DNA of 64,000 bases, from positions 1,143,018 to 1,207,017 of the forward strand of contig NW_006499435.1 of assembly GCF_000471905.2 (NCBI RefSeq). The letters run 5' to 3'. Made by a program: the position numbers and the translations under genes. The notes under the pieces were generated by a model. The model saw nothing but the letters and a program-made list of their open reading frames with translations, ran no database searches and had not been told where the DNA came from. This document shows positions 33,353 through 45,800 of this stretch, piece after piece (within the stretch, counting starts at the first letter, position 1; each line of letters opens with the position of its first letter). This stretch comes from Amborella trichopoda. Taxonomy: Eukaryota > Streptophyta > Magnoliopsida > Amborellales > Amborellaceae.

Positions 33353-33384
33353 CGAAGAGAAAAGAACCTCTCGACCCAAGAGTC

Positions 33385-35818
33385 ATGGCTCTCACAGCAC
33401 GCCTCCCCATTACCAATCCCATTCGTACTCTCTCTCGCCAATTTTTCAATTTCAGGCTCTCTCTTCCACATTTTAGAACCGGTGTGGTGTTCAATTTTAA
33501 TCGCATTTTCAGCTGACTTTATTTCCATTTTTTTTTTTTTTTTTTAAGCTAGCTTTTTAAACTTTTTTCGTGAATTCTTGTAGGTCTGAGGCGTTTGGCA
33601 TACAGGACTAAACCACTCAACCTCTTCACACCAATCTTTCTATCCCTTTCTGTAAGTATTCTTATTACTCTGCAATTTTAATTTATACAAATGTCTCAAT
33701 TTCGGAAACTTGTGCGGTTCATATTTATGAGTTGAAAATGATAATATGAACCAACCGGCCTATAGCACCAGACGGAAAGAGATAGATGAGCGGCCCAGAT
33801 TTGTGCATTAATAAATTACGAATTTGAGAAAATTGGGGGGTCTGTTTAATTAATTATCCAATTATTAATTTTTGAAAATGAAATATGTGATATTTTGTTT
33901 GACTGCCTTAGGCTTACTTTACCAATAAAACTTGTTGTAAGCATTGTGAACTATTTAAAGATAATAAAAAAGGGAAGGACAAAAGCACCCCAATTGAAAG
34001 GAGTTGAACCTCATCCATCCATCTTGTTTGTCCGAGGACCTAGTTTGAGAGGGCTTGACTTTTTATGGACTTAGTCTTCCTTATCACTAGGACTCAGTCT
34101 TCCTTACTTTAGGAATTTTTATGTATTCTGTACACAAACATTATTAAAGTGGACATACGAAACAGTTATTCTATTACTGATTTTATTAACATAACTTCTT
34201 GATTGTATGAATAGAGAGGCATGTAGTACGAAAAAGCTTATACACACTAACTTTATTTGTTGAAGATATACTGATCAACACCATTAAATCTTTATGACTT
34301 TATTTGTAGAAGCTGTACTAATCAACACCATTAAATTTTGATAGTATTTTAAAATACATGTCAAATCTACAACATCTAGCTAAAATGAATGGTATAAACC
34401 ATCACAATATTACACCTTGCATAAATTTAATTTTATGTGCCTGCTTGCCATGACTGAGACTTTCATTCCCTAGAATTTTGAATCCAAAATCCATCTGTTG
34501 TATTAAGAGGATTCATTTAAATTGGTGAGTCGGCCGAATCATGGAAACCTTGTTCTTGAATAAATGCCAGATGCTATTCTCTTGAAAAATACCCCCATAC
34601 CTAATCCGTGAGAGAAAGCTCAGTTATCCTTGGATCATCAAGCTCTTTAATACCTTTTTTGTATGAAAAGAGAAGTTTCCAATGATGAGTACATGCTGGT
34701 TTCAGCTTTGGTTGGTACAGTCTTTCCCATTCACCATTAGTTAGGTACTGTTCCACCAGTTAAACCAGGTTTCAAATCTCATGTTTTGGCTTGTTAATCC
34801 CAGCGTTAAAACTTTTGCACCCATTTGCAGCTCAATGAAACGGATTTGGAACCCTAGAATTACTCCATCTCAAAATGCCAACTCAAAATCTGATCTTAAC
34901 CATTCACTTCATTAAATGATAAATTAATCACAATTAGACCTTTTAGGAGTTCAAAACCATTTTTTGTGACTCAGAATGAATTGCAGGTTTCAAAGTGTTA
35001 CAGGTTCTTTCATCGATGAAAAAAAAATGTTGTGAGGTGCAGCTATACCGGTTTACAACATAGCGGGGAAGCTACACCAAATAATAATAATAATAATAAT
35101 AATAAATCTTTACCTAGAGAATTAACGTTACACTCTCCCCAAGTGCATGAATACCTTTTTCTTTTCGGTTCACAACTTGACATTAGAAAAAGAAATTGAA
35201 AATATCTACATTTCAACTTAAGAATAGTTTCTGTTTTAATCAGCGATATTGGTTGCATCTCATTTATAATGAAAATAAAGATAACAGTGCATAAAGCTAC
35301 ACATCTTTTACACACAATTCTGTAACTGATGTGTACCATCTTTTATGCCGCAGGAAATAAGGGATCCAGAAGGGAGTAAACCAATTCAAAAATTAGGTAC
35401 AATAAATACCTGTGGCTTCGTCTTGGCTCACGCGATGCTATTTCAACCTCCAGCGGCTTATGCTTTTGAAGAACATGTATCAGAAGAAATACAAAATTTC
35501 AAGCCATTAATAGCAGATTTGGACCCATCAACAGCCAAACTGGCTGTAGCTTTTCTTGGGCCCTTTCTCTCTGCCTTTGGTTTTTTATTCATATTGAGAA
35601 TAGTAATGTCATGGTACCCGAAGCTTCCTGTTGGGAAATTCCCTTATGTCATAGCCTATGCACCAACTGAGCCTCTGTTGAGCCCAACAAGGAAACTGAT
35701 ACCACCAGTTGGTGGAGTGGACGTGACCCCTGTAGTTTGGTTTGGACTCATAAGTTTCATGAATGAAATATTAGTAGGTCCACAAGGGCTTCTCGTTCTT
35801 CTATCTCAACAAGTATAG
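33385..35818 (+). CDS. CCB3: Plastid YGGT-family membrane protein, CCB3-like
   Basis: YGGT/YlmG-family thylakoid protein; the plant CCB3 member takes part in covalent attachment of haem ci to cytochrome b6. Three coding exons: 33385-33481, 33584-33651, 35354-35818, with intron phases 1 and 0; 209 aa. The first donor (ACCG then GTGTGG) is weak, but it is the phase-1 donor that keeps the frame into exon 2 (LRRLAYRTKPLNLF). Residues 1-55 are Ser/Arg-rich without acidic residues, a chloroplast transit peptide type. A second hydrophobic signal ends in AYA at about 90-92. Membrane segments at about 118-142 (FLGPFLSAFGFLFILRIVMS) and 181-205, with the conserved SWYPKLPVGKFPYVIAYAPT and GVDVTPVVWFGL between and at the second segment. 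Choice of CCB3 over other YGGT paralogues rests on remembered family sequence. The 3' end faces that of DRE2, 428 bp away. Confidence 0.88.
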
Positions 35819-36246
35819 ACTTTTGTCACCACAGTTTTGTGCATCAACAGTTACATAATTTGTGTTGATTCTCTTGTGTGTATCCATTTCATTACATTGG
35901 TTCATATTTATGTTGGACATTCAGAGAGAGAATAGTGGGACTACAATTCTACAGAAATGTCTTACATTCAATGATAAGAAGTTTCCGACTACAATTCTAC
36001 AGAAATGTCTTATATTCAATGATACATAAGTAAGTTTCCAACGTTGCAATGCCTTTCAGAGAGAGAGAGAGAAACTAACAATTTGGTTTTGGATGCCTAT
36101 CAAGGGTTAGATGATGAACCCATATGCAAATGCCTTCTAGAACAAATGTAATACATGACTACAGCAATCAAGGGCGCCTTGTATATATAGATGAACTCTC
36201 CAAAGGGAAAACTCATTCCATTCCAGACTTGGTAATACTTTTTGTC
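35819..36246. other. Convergent 3' flanks of CCB3 and DRE2
   Basis: Holds the 3' UTRs of both genes. A short direct repeat (GACTACAATTCTACAGAAAT) occurs at 35939 and 35988, and a GA run lies at about 36057. The DRE2-side part is the portion that reappears at 22790-23125 beside the DRE2 pseudogene. Confidence 0.7.
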
Positions 36247-36818
36247 TCAAATATCAGCAACGAGGAAGTTTCCAGAAAGAGATATCTGCATAAAAAATGA
36301 GATGTTTATTAGAAAAAAAAAAGAAAACAAAAATGGGTCAATTGCAATTGTCACCGATTTAATCTTATATCGATAAAACACAAAATTTTTATAACGAAAT
36401 GAGTAACAGAACCATGCGAGGGAACAGCGTGAATTCACCTTTTCTCCAAGTTTGAATGGGGGTAGACCCTTGTATGGGCAGCTGCCACAGCGGAATGCAT
36501 CACCTAGCCCACACTGCATAAAATTATTCAAGAAACATTTCCCCAATTGTTAGACCTGTGCTCTCTCTCTCTCTCCAAAAAGAAAAAAAAATTGATCCCA
36601 ACTTACACTGCCACATGCAGATTGAGGGTTAATCAATTGGTCTGTTGTGAGTCCTAGCTTCTGCTCTCCCTCTTCGGCTTCCGCCCTTCCACAAGTGCAA
36701 TTTTTGCAGGCTTTTCGTGTGCTGCCAACTTCACAATCACTAACTGCAAAAAGTGCAAGCAATAAACCAAAATTGTTATTTTACTGAGTACAACCAGAAA
36801 GTACACTATTTGCACTGG

Positions 36819-36859
<41 letters not shown>

Positions 36860-39800
36860 TCCCTTGTAATTCAAAATTTCGAAGTCCTACCAATAGGCAC
36901 TTGAGGTTTCTTTAGATCCTCCTCTGTAAGGAGGCTGTCCTCATCAATGAGATCAAATTCATCGTCAAATTGAACTTTTGGGAAGCTCTTTGGTGTTTTC
37001 CTCAAGGAAAATGATGTTCCGATCTTCCATTCAGGCTTTTGGGATCTAATCTGTGAAAATGGGCATGACAAGCATAAGGTTTCAGTAGAAAATTTGGCAA
37101 TTGATCACTTCCATCATGTATGGCTTCTCTATTTAAACATTGATTAATTTCTCATGCAACTGAAGTAAATTCACTTCCCAATAGGATCACCAATTAATAA
37201 GAATGGGACCGTGTTTATCAAGATCGAATAACTACTGAACAGGTGAAGGGTCTATTTCAGTCAAACCGATTCGACCACCAATTGTCGAACCAACCAGACT
37301 AGATTATAAAAAAATTAAAGAAAAAATGAATAGTAGTTCAAAAACATAAATATCCTATAAAAAATGTCCAACTATAAACAATGTCCAACTTTGTTGATCT
37401 GGTTCGGTCAGTTTGACTATTTAGAACAGTCATACTAATTTTCGACCAAATCTGGTTTTTCTTTGAAATAGCCAAGATACCGGTTAGTAGTCTGACCGGG
37501 CAGTCCTGGCCGATCTTGATAACTACAGATAAATGCCACCACATCAAGCACGTAAGAAAAGAAGGTATACACTAACAAAACAATCTCACTTCATAGGAAA
37601 ATATATATAGACCATTATCTTCAAAAGTTAACCAGTATGCCCAAAGTGAAAGTGACTTTTAATCTTTTCAATTGGCCAATGCAAAAAGAAAATGAACTCA
37701 TGTGCTCCTCTGCCTAACTACTCCAGCACTCTTTGAGTCCAACCGTTGTCCATAAAAGAAGTCCTCTTGCACATCATTAGAGATGTACTTGATTAAATAA
37801 ACACAAAAATAACGGTGTTGGTCTTACCGTAAAAGATTGAGCATCTTCCAGTGAGGACATCTGCTGGACTTTTGCTTCAAGAAATCCAGCAAGGAGTAAT
37901 TTACGTTCTAGAGCACCACGAACCTGAAAAGTCAATGACTAATTTTGAAATTTTGATCCACAGGTAGTATGACTTCCATACAGGACGCTAGTCCAAATGC
38001 ACAATTAAACAACAAATAAGATCCATCCATTGAAACATTCATAGAATAGAAGTATATGGAACTCTACGCAAATGGCTGGATATTTGCTGTAGCCAAGTGA
38101 TTCTCCCTGTGGACCTCACTCTCCAATCATACATCTGCAAGAACAGATGACAGATGCAGACTACCATGGACCACAGTCCACTGAACCATGCTATTACTTT
38201 TCCAACCGTGTGAAGTTTCTTATGCTCAGAATGCAAATCTTATAATGCATGCGAAGAGACCACTGCATAAGTCTCACATGTAACTTTGTAACCACAGTGC
38301 AAAAGACTAATCATTCAGAGAAATAATCAAATTACAAACAAAAAATGAAAACCCTACAAGGGAGGTATAAGAAAGACGTATCAAAAATCTAGGTCCAAAG
38401 TACCTCTTCCAATTGTCCAGCAAAATCAAAAGATATCTGAATGTATAGTGTGCCACCAGGCTTTAGCACCCGAGCAATCTCTTCAAGCAACTGGTTACTA
38501 TGAAATTCAACCGTTCTAGTCACTGACAAAACTATTTCCAGTGTGGCAGATTCCAGTGGCAATTTTCCACCTGCATTCAGTAAAACCAACTCAAAATTTG
38601 TAAGCTTTAAACGAAAGATGAAAGCTAAATAATCAGAATGTTGTATTTCACCAGCATTTGCAGATATTTCAGACTTTTCAACAAGAAAACATAGGAAACA
38701 TTCGGATGTACTTTTATGTAAACTTTGGGGTTCTATTGATAATAGGAACTTCACTCCGCAACTTTCTTATGACTTGGAAATCACAAACTAAAATTTTTGG
38801 GGCAATGATAGGTGGCTTCGTGCTTTAACTTGTCATTATCACGACCTCACCCAATTCACTAGCCAAGTGCCCCTCGTATCTTCAAATACCACCTCATATC
38901 TTCAGGCTTCACACTTGTAATAGCAGTTAGCACAATTCCAGCATCTGACTAGCCTGAAAATCCTGAACCACTGATGTCTATCACGGCAATCTAATTTGTG
39001 GGTGTGAAAGTGTGAAGTTATCCAGAGAAAAGCAAAATCCAGCAGAATTTTTAAGTACTAAAATCTGCAATCGAATTAGGGTCTCATTGAAAGACGTGAT
39101 ACATAGCTTAACTGTGGGCTTCCTATTTTGTAAGAACCGACAGGAATACACACAGCTTAACTGTGGGGTTTGAGGAATGCATGGAAGGGTTGACAAAATA
39201 CATGAAAACTACTGGGCATTTTCAACACACCAAAATTGATACATATTGTTCTCTCCCAGTAGTTTTGTTGACAGAGGATCTTTTGCCAAGTAAGCCAAAA
39301 TTAAATGGTACAAAACAGGACAGGTTACTTTACCTAAATTCACAGGTTTCTGCATCACATATCTCTCCTTTCTTTACCAATGTTAACAAGTACATTGGTT
39401 CAAGATATATATGATGGTATTCAAAAAGTATAACATCATCATCTATTTTTGTCATCACAACAACTTTTTGTGAAGGTAGCTATCTATAGCACAGGAATGA
39501 TGACATCGGTATATCAAAATTGTTACGCAAGTTCTCTCCGAATGGTTGTATTGCAAAGTATCATGTGCCAAGCCAAACATACAAAGAGTACAGGTTCCTT
39601 TACCTAAATTTGTGGGTTACTGAATCACATACCTCTTCTGTTACCAATTGTAATAATTATAATCAAAGACATCTATTATGACATTCCCAAATTGGGACAT
39701 CATCATCATATTATCAGCATCAGCATCATATTGCAAATTCTTGTAGTCCTTCCATTCCTTTGAGCAATGGTAGCAATCCACCCATTTGTATTGGCATGTT

Positions 39801-42800
39801 TCCAAAAAAATAAAAAAATCTCCTATTTGCTTTTCTAACCTTCTCTAGGTAAAGCTACAGGTATAGTTATGTATTCAGTTGTAACAAGGGTTTTCTAATG
39901 AGATTTTTTTATCCGATATTAGATTCTAGAGTGTTCATTGTCACTGATACATTTCCAGATATATAAAGACTAGTCTGAGGCAACATAAATTTAAGGCTTA
40001 TTTCCCCTACCTAAAGGAGTTCTGCATAATGCTACGCCTCAGAATGACACTAAAGTAAAGCTTAACATTTAAAATAAGATGTGAGAACACCTATCACATC
40101 CCTTGTCAAAAGACACTCATTGCCAACACTCGTCCCAAACACCTTAGGAAAAGTATACGTGAAAGCAACCAAACAACAATCAACAGATAAGAGCCTTGTT
40201 TTATGAAAGTACCTGAGGGATGTAATGGGCTAAGGTTCTTATTACTGCATAATATCCCAATATCTTTTCTCGCGAAGTCAATGCCATCATTCTATAGTAA
40301 AGGCGTTTATCCTGTGGAAATTCAACTGGAAACACCTGAATACTTCATACAGTTATGCTCTTTAATGCTTTCTACAATAGATAGGTCAAAAGCATTATCG
40401 GGAAAAGACTCAAGTTTTCACTGACCATAGGGTAACATTCATGGAGAAAGTACTACCCTTGCCAAGGAAAACATTTAATGATCATCATTCGTCAGAACCT
40501 TTTAATAAAATAGGGTCCTCTGTTCCATTCAAAATTCAGCCTCTTTCATATGCTTAATCTTCCATTCAAATTTCAATCTCTCTTCTTCTACTAAATCTAG
40601 AATATCATGATCTTCTTTGTCTGATTTGAGGAGCTGTTCCAAAAGATCACACAGATAGGTGCAACAAAATACAGCAACATCAATTAAACTATCAGATTGA
40701 GTCTTTGGGGCAACCATTTTTCACAAATTAACAAGGATGTACCTCCACATCACTTAATTTTCCATTATCATCTTTCTCCTCTATTTAATACCTTCCTTCA
40801 TTGGAAAAAAAAAATTATTTACCAGTATATTCCATAGACTCACTGACTCTCTGGTGATGTCTCCCAAGCATGTTCATAGCAATCAAAGAAGAAAAAACTT
40901 GATGCATAACAATCTAACTCGGCAGCCCATAATTGTGATCAAAGGTTGCTTCTCATATTCACTAATGAAGACATATCTCATAGTTTTTCAAGCCAGAATG
41001 AACTCGTTCATTAGGGAATTTATCAACATAGGTTTACCAAGAAACTTAGTAGTAAAGCCACATAAGACAGCAAAATACTTGACATTATTTCTAGAGAGAA
41101 ATTAACTTTCTTATATAATTAATAACCAACATGGTACAAATTCTCATGGTACTCACAAGCTGTGGTTGCTGCAAACAAAAGTTAAAACTCAGTACATATA
41201 TTTGAGCCAAGGATGGCAAGCCATGAGGAGAGTAGTAGTAGGGAAAAGCAGGGGAGGGGACAATTGGCCTATTTACAAACCAACTGAAATGTACTCCACG
41301 GACCAAAAAATTGTGCTTTCCCAAAAACTGAAGACCATTGTTTTCGACAGGGTTGTGTGGTCGGCCCACTCTTTGCAAGGCCATCCGATATGGCATTAAC
41401 CTGTCTCCATGTGTGGCGAAAAGAGATTCTGAGGGGTCTTCTAAGTCCTTTGATCACTTCAAATATATCCGCCAGTAACCAGGGGCAAGGAGAGGACTGT
41501 TTTACCCAACTGATGGCATTCAAGGAGTCTCCTTCCACAACCAAGGAGGAACCTCATGATCCCTCGAACAACTTGAGCCCATATGGATGCTGCACTGTTC
41601 CTGTAGACCACCTATTCTGGCCCTTCCAGGATTCTCATATCACCCATCAATATTAAGTCTGATGCTGCCTGGTTCTTGCCGGCTCCAGTGCATGGATCTT
41701 GTGTTCCTCATGGGGGTGGAGTGGACCTCAATAGAAGTCAGAAGTGGAGAATGAATGGTGCTCCTTCCGAGGTATAGCCTAATCTATAACAATAGCAATG
41801 AGCCTGTGTTTCAAGGGTATAATTTGGGATTTCCGACCATCATAACTTCTATACGCTTTATCCAAATGGTCAAACCATGGCTTTTATAGAGGCTATTTAT
41901 ATAAGAAGACCTAATGAGGGAGATAGAAAAGTATGCACCCAGGCACAACATGGAACCAAACAGTTGAATAGGAATGGCTACAGTTAGCTAGACAAATGGC
42001 AATGTAGAAATAGGTCGCCAAGGTCAACATTATCAATAAAAAAAAAAAAGTAGAAATAGGTCGTCTGCTGATTCTTCAATGGTCTTGTCAAAAAGCAGCA
42101 TGCGCTGGTTGGCTCACATACCAACCTATCTCAGCCTTGCCAAAAGATCAAACGGGAGTCGAGGGGAGAAAAGTTCTTTGAGCTCTAGGGCTTCTTGATC
42201 AGTGAGGTGCCTGCAGGACCTCAGTCCACAGACTGCATGCCCTCCAAGGACTTTGTAGGCATCTTGTAGGCATCCAAAATGTGACAATAGTGGTCAGCGG
42301 CCACCTTGTACAGGTTAGGCAGCAGGATTTCCAAAGCTCTATCTCCATGACAGCCATTCCAAAAGCAAAAACCAACACCGGTTTTTTATGAAAACAAATT
42401 CGGGTTTGCAAGAACAGGAACAAAAAGGTGAAACATTTCCAGACCCCCAATGCCCTTACAGTGTCGCCCCCCCATAGGCAGCCACCCACATCACCTAGGC
42501 CATATTTTTGTTAAACAACTAGCTTCCACAGATGGTGTACTTAACCTCCACCACCACATGCATGGCAGTGAAAGGTTCATGTCTTTGCGGCATTTACTTC
42601 CAATCTCACCATATCTCTTTGGTTTACAAACTGCTTCCCACCTGCCCAGGTCGGTCAACTCCCGCTCCCGACCAAAGGAAATCCCTCACAACATTCTCAA
42701 ATCTAATGCGCTCAAGTCTATTGACAACAGACATTGGCATATCCAGAAAAATTTAAAACAATAGTATGTTGGCCAATGCAGCAGTAATGACAGTGATCAT

Positions 42801-45800
42801 TTTCCTAGATAGATGAGGTATGAACCGTTATTTCCAAGATGCCAACCTCCACTGAAACCTTTCCACAGCAGTATCCCACAGCTGTTTTCTAGGTTTTACG
42901 GGGCATAGAGGCAGCTCCAGATTCTTGCTAACCATTATGTCTAGAGTGACCCCTACTCCCGTGGTTATGATTACTTTCCGATTGGTGGTTACTTCAAAGA
43001 AGCAGAAAAATTTTCACAGGCTATCCACCATTGAGTGGTCCTTACAGAACGGATCATCAGCGTATTGAAGGTGGGAGAATTGCAAGCCACCTCTAAAGAA
43101 CTAGAAGCCTTGAGTAACAACCGTGCTGTAGGCGTTGGAAATTGGAGAATGGAACACTTCTGTTGTGATTGCATAAAGAGCTTGATGCAAACCCCTGGAG
43201 CCCTAGAAGAGGCTATGGAGACTTCCATTAATCAAGAATGAGAAAATCGCCAAAAATAAGCACCAGGACATCCAAAATCTCCATTTTTGGCCGAAGTCCA
43301 TGCGGTAATGTACTTGGTCAAGAGTTTCATGATCCACATGTTCCTACACCTTTTCTCCCCATTAAGTTTGAGCACCAAACCTGAGACTTTGGACAAATGC
43401 CCTGGTGTAGGTATCCAAGGGCTATTAGGGGTCCATCAAGAATTTCACAGGCCCTAACGAAGGTCCCTTGGTTGAGGGACATGACATTGTTCAAAAATGC
43501 TCTGAGCCCCATTGCTAGGACATTGAATGGTATCCTGTACAGTACTGATGGGGTCGAAGCCTCCTAGCTAAGCAGCTACTTCTACCTTAAGCATAAGGGT
43601 GATGAAGGTGGCATTCATCCATTTATGTAATCACACCCCAATGTAAAAATTTTGAAGAAAGGCCAAAAGCATGGGGATGAGGTATCCCAAAATCGTGGAA
43701 ACAAAGCTGCATGGATGCCACCCGGACCAAGAGCCTTGCCCTGGCCAAGGTTAGGCACTACCCTTTGGATTTCCATTTCTAAGAAAGGCCACTCGAGCCA
43801 AGCAACCTATTCTCCCGAGATTAACCTATATTGGAAGTTGTCCATTTTAACCCTTGTTCTGGGTCAAGAAGAGAATAAATTCTGAAAGAAAAGGGTTGTC
43901 ACACTCTAGCTAATGTTGGTTCCTCTATTGTGAGATGCTCATTGATAATATGGGTGATGGTCGACCTCCTCTTACAGCTGGCAATAATATCGTGCTCCTG
44001 TCTCCATTTAGACACTTTACCCAGTATAATTGAAATAAGTAAGGCTCTTCTAGTTTCACGACCTTTTGGAACACTTGCCTCAACTCTCCTAGTTCTTTCT
44101 TCCCAGATACGCCACAGGTTTGCTCAACAAGGTCAGGCTCATGTATTTCTTGAAAGAGAAATCCCTTCTTTGATCAGAGGTTACCGAACTTGTAGTAACT
44201 CCATCGTTTTAGGCACCCGATAAGCATTTAAAGATTTCGTGATATTTTTTAATCCTACCCGACCAAAGATGGATAGTGGACATCAATTTGGTTCATGTGA
44301 CACTATGGGTTATAACACTCCTGATAGATTACTCTCGTTAAATGTGACACAACACGTCATCATATTCTTGATCACACTCAATATTCACTACCAACAGCAA
44401 ACCAGGGGTTGACCTCATTAGATCACCAATTGGCTGAATATCATGTATTATGTTCCAATTTATGGTGTCTCCAAAGAAGTAACATATAAACAATTTATTA
44501 CAAATAAAATATATCTCTCAGCAATTTAAAATGTTCTTTTGAAAAAACACTTCAGCTCAAATCATCTATGATCATCATTATCATCATCATCATTCAAGCC
44601 TTATCCTAACTATTTGGGGTCCGCTACATGAATCCTATTTCGCCATTCCACTCTATCAAGTGCCATACCCTCAATCAAACCATAAGTCATCATATCATTC
44701 CTCACCACTTCCATCTATGCCCTTTTAAGCCTTCCCCTTGCCTTTTTAGAGCCTTCCACTTCAACCAAATCACCCTTCCTAATCAGTGTTGTTCTAGGTT
44801 GATGGTGCAGATGAATAGACTAAGTCAACTTTCCCTCATTTTATCGAGTATTACAACTACACCTAAGTTTCTTCAGATATATTCATTCCGAATTCTATCA
44901 TTTCTTGTCCTGTCACTCATCCATCTCAACATCCTCATCTCAGCTACACTCATTCTCTAGATTTATGTTGCTTCTTGATCGTTCAGCATTCCATCCCATA
45001 AAGCATGGCTGGTCTTACAACCATCCTATAAAACTTTCCCTTCAGTTTTATTGGTATGCAATGATCACATAAATCTCCAACGACACATTTTCACCTCATT
45101 CACCCAACTCTAATTCTATGCGCAACATCTTCCTCAATCTCTCCATTATCATGGATTATCGACCCAAGATACTTTTAGATACTTCTTCGCCATCAATCTT
45201 AACTAATTCTAAAGCATCTCAAATGGGAGTGGAAACTGGTACCAGGAAATGATTGGGATCTCGAAAAGGAAGGAACGCTAGCTTGGCTTCTGCCAGCGAA
45301 AATGCTTGCGAGGATAGTTGTTCGCGTAGTAGAGTAACTGCTTTGATAGCGTATGATTCACCGAGCAGTGTCAACTAGAGCTTCATATGATTGACCCACA
45401 GTGCCCCCTTCCAATGCGGTCTATGAATCTCCTGCAGCGCACTACAGGCCTCGACTCATTCTTTATGGATATGAGCGTGGATGGATCGCTTGGCCTAAGC
45501 CGGGGGGGCCAGTCGTCATACTCAGCCGGCGAGCAATCCCAAGAAAGCCAGCTACAACCTTTAGATTCTAAAGTGTCCCTCCAAAGTTCTAACTTCGTGT
45601 TGACATCGTCTCAAGTTTCATCAATCAAAGTCATGTCATCACCGCAGCACCTCATCCTGTATATGCCTAGTTAACTCATCTATAACCAAGGAAAAGCCAT
45701 ATGGGCTCAATGCTGACCCTTGATTCAGGCCTTCTGTCACTTAAAACTCATTTGTCTCTCCAATAGATGTCCTCATACTAGTTAGCACTCCCTCGAACAT

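Noticed and set aside
33256-33528. Minus-strand frame of 90 codons beside CCB3 with an RERERERER run
   Set aside because: It is the antisense of the CCB3 leader and first exon; the RE run is the CT microsatellite read backwards.
35087-35105. (AAT)n run in CCB3 intron 2
   Set aside because: Ordinary trinucleotide microsatellite away from both splice sites.
45387-45674. 95-codon plus-strand frame
   Set aside because: Spans the border between the foreign GC-rich block and LINE antisense, so it cannot be one native gene.
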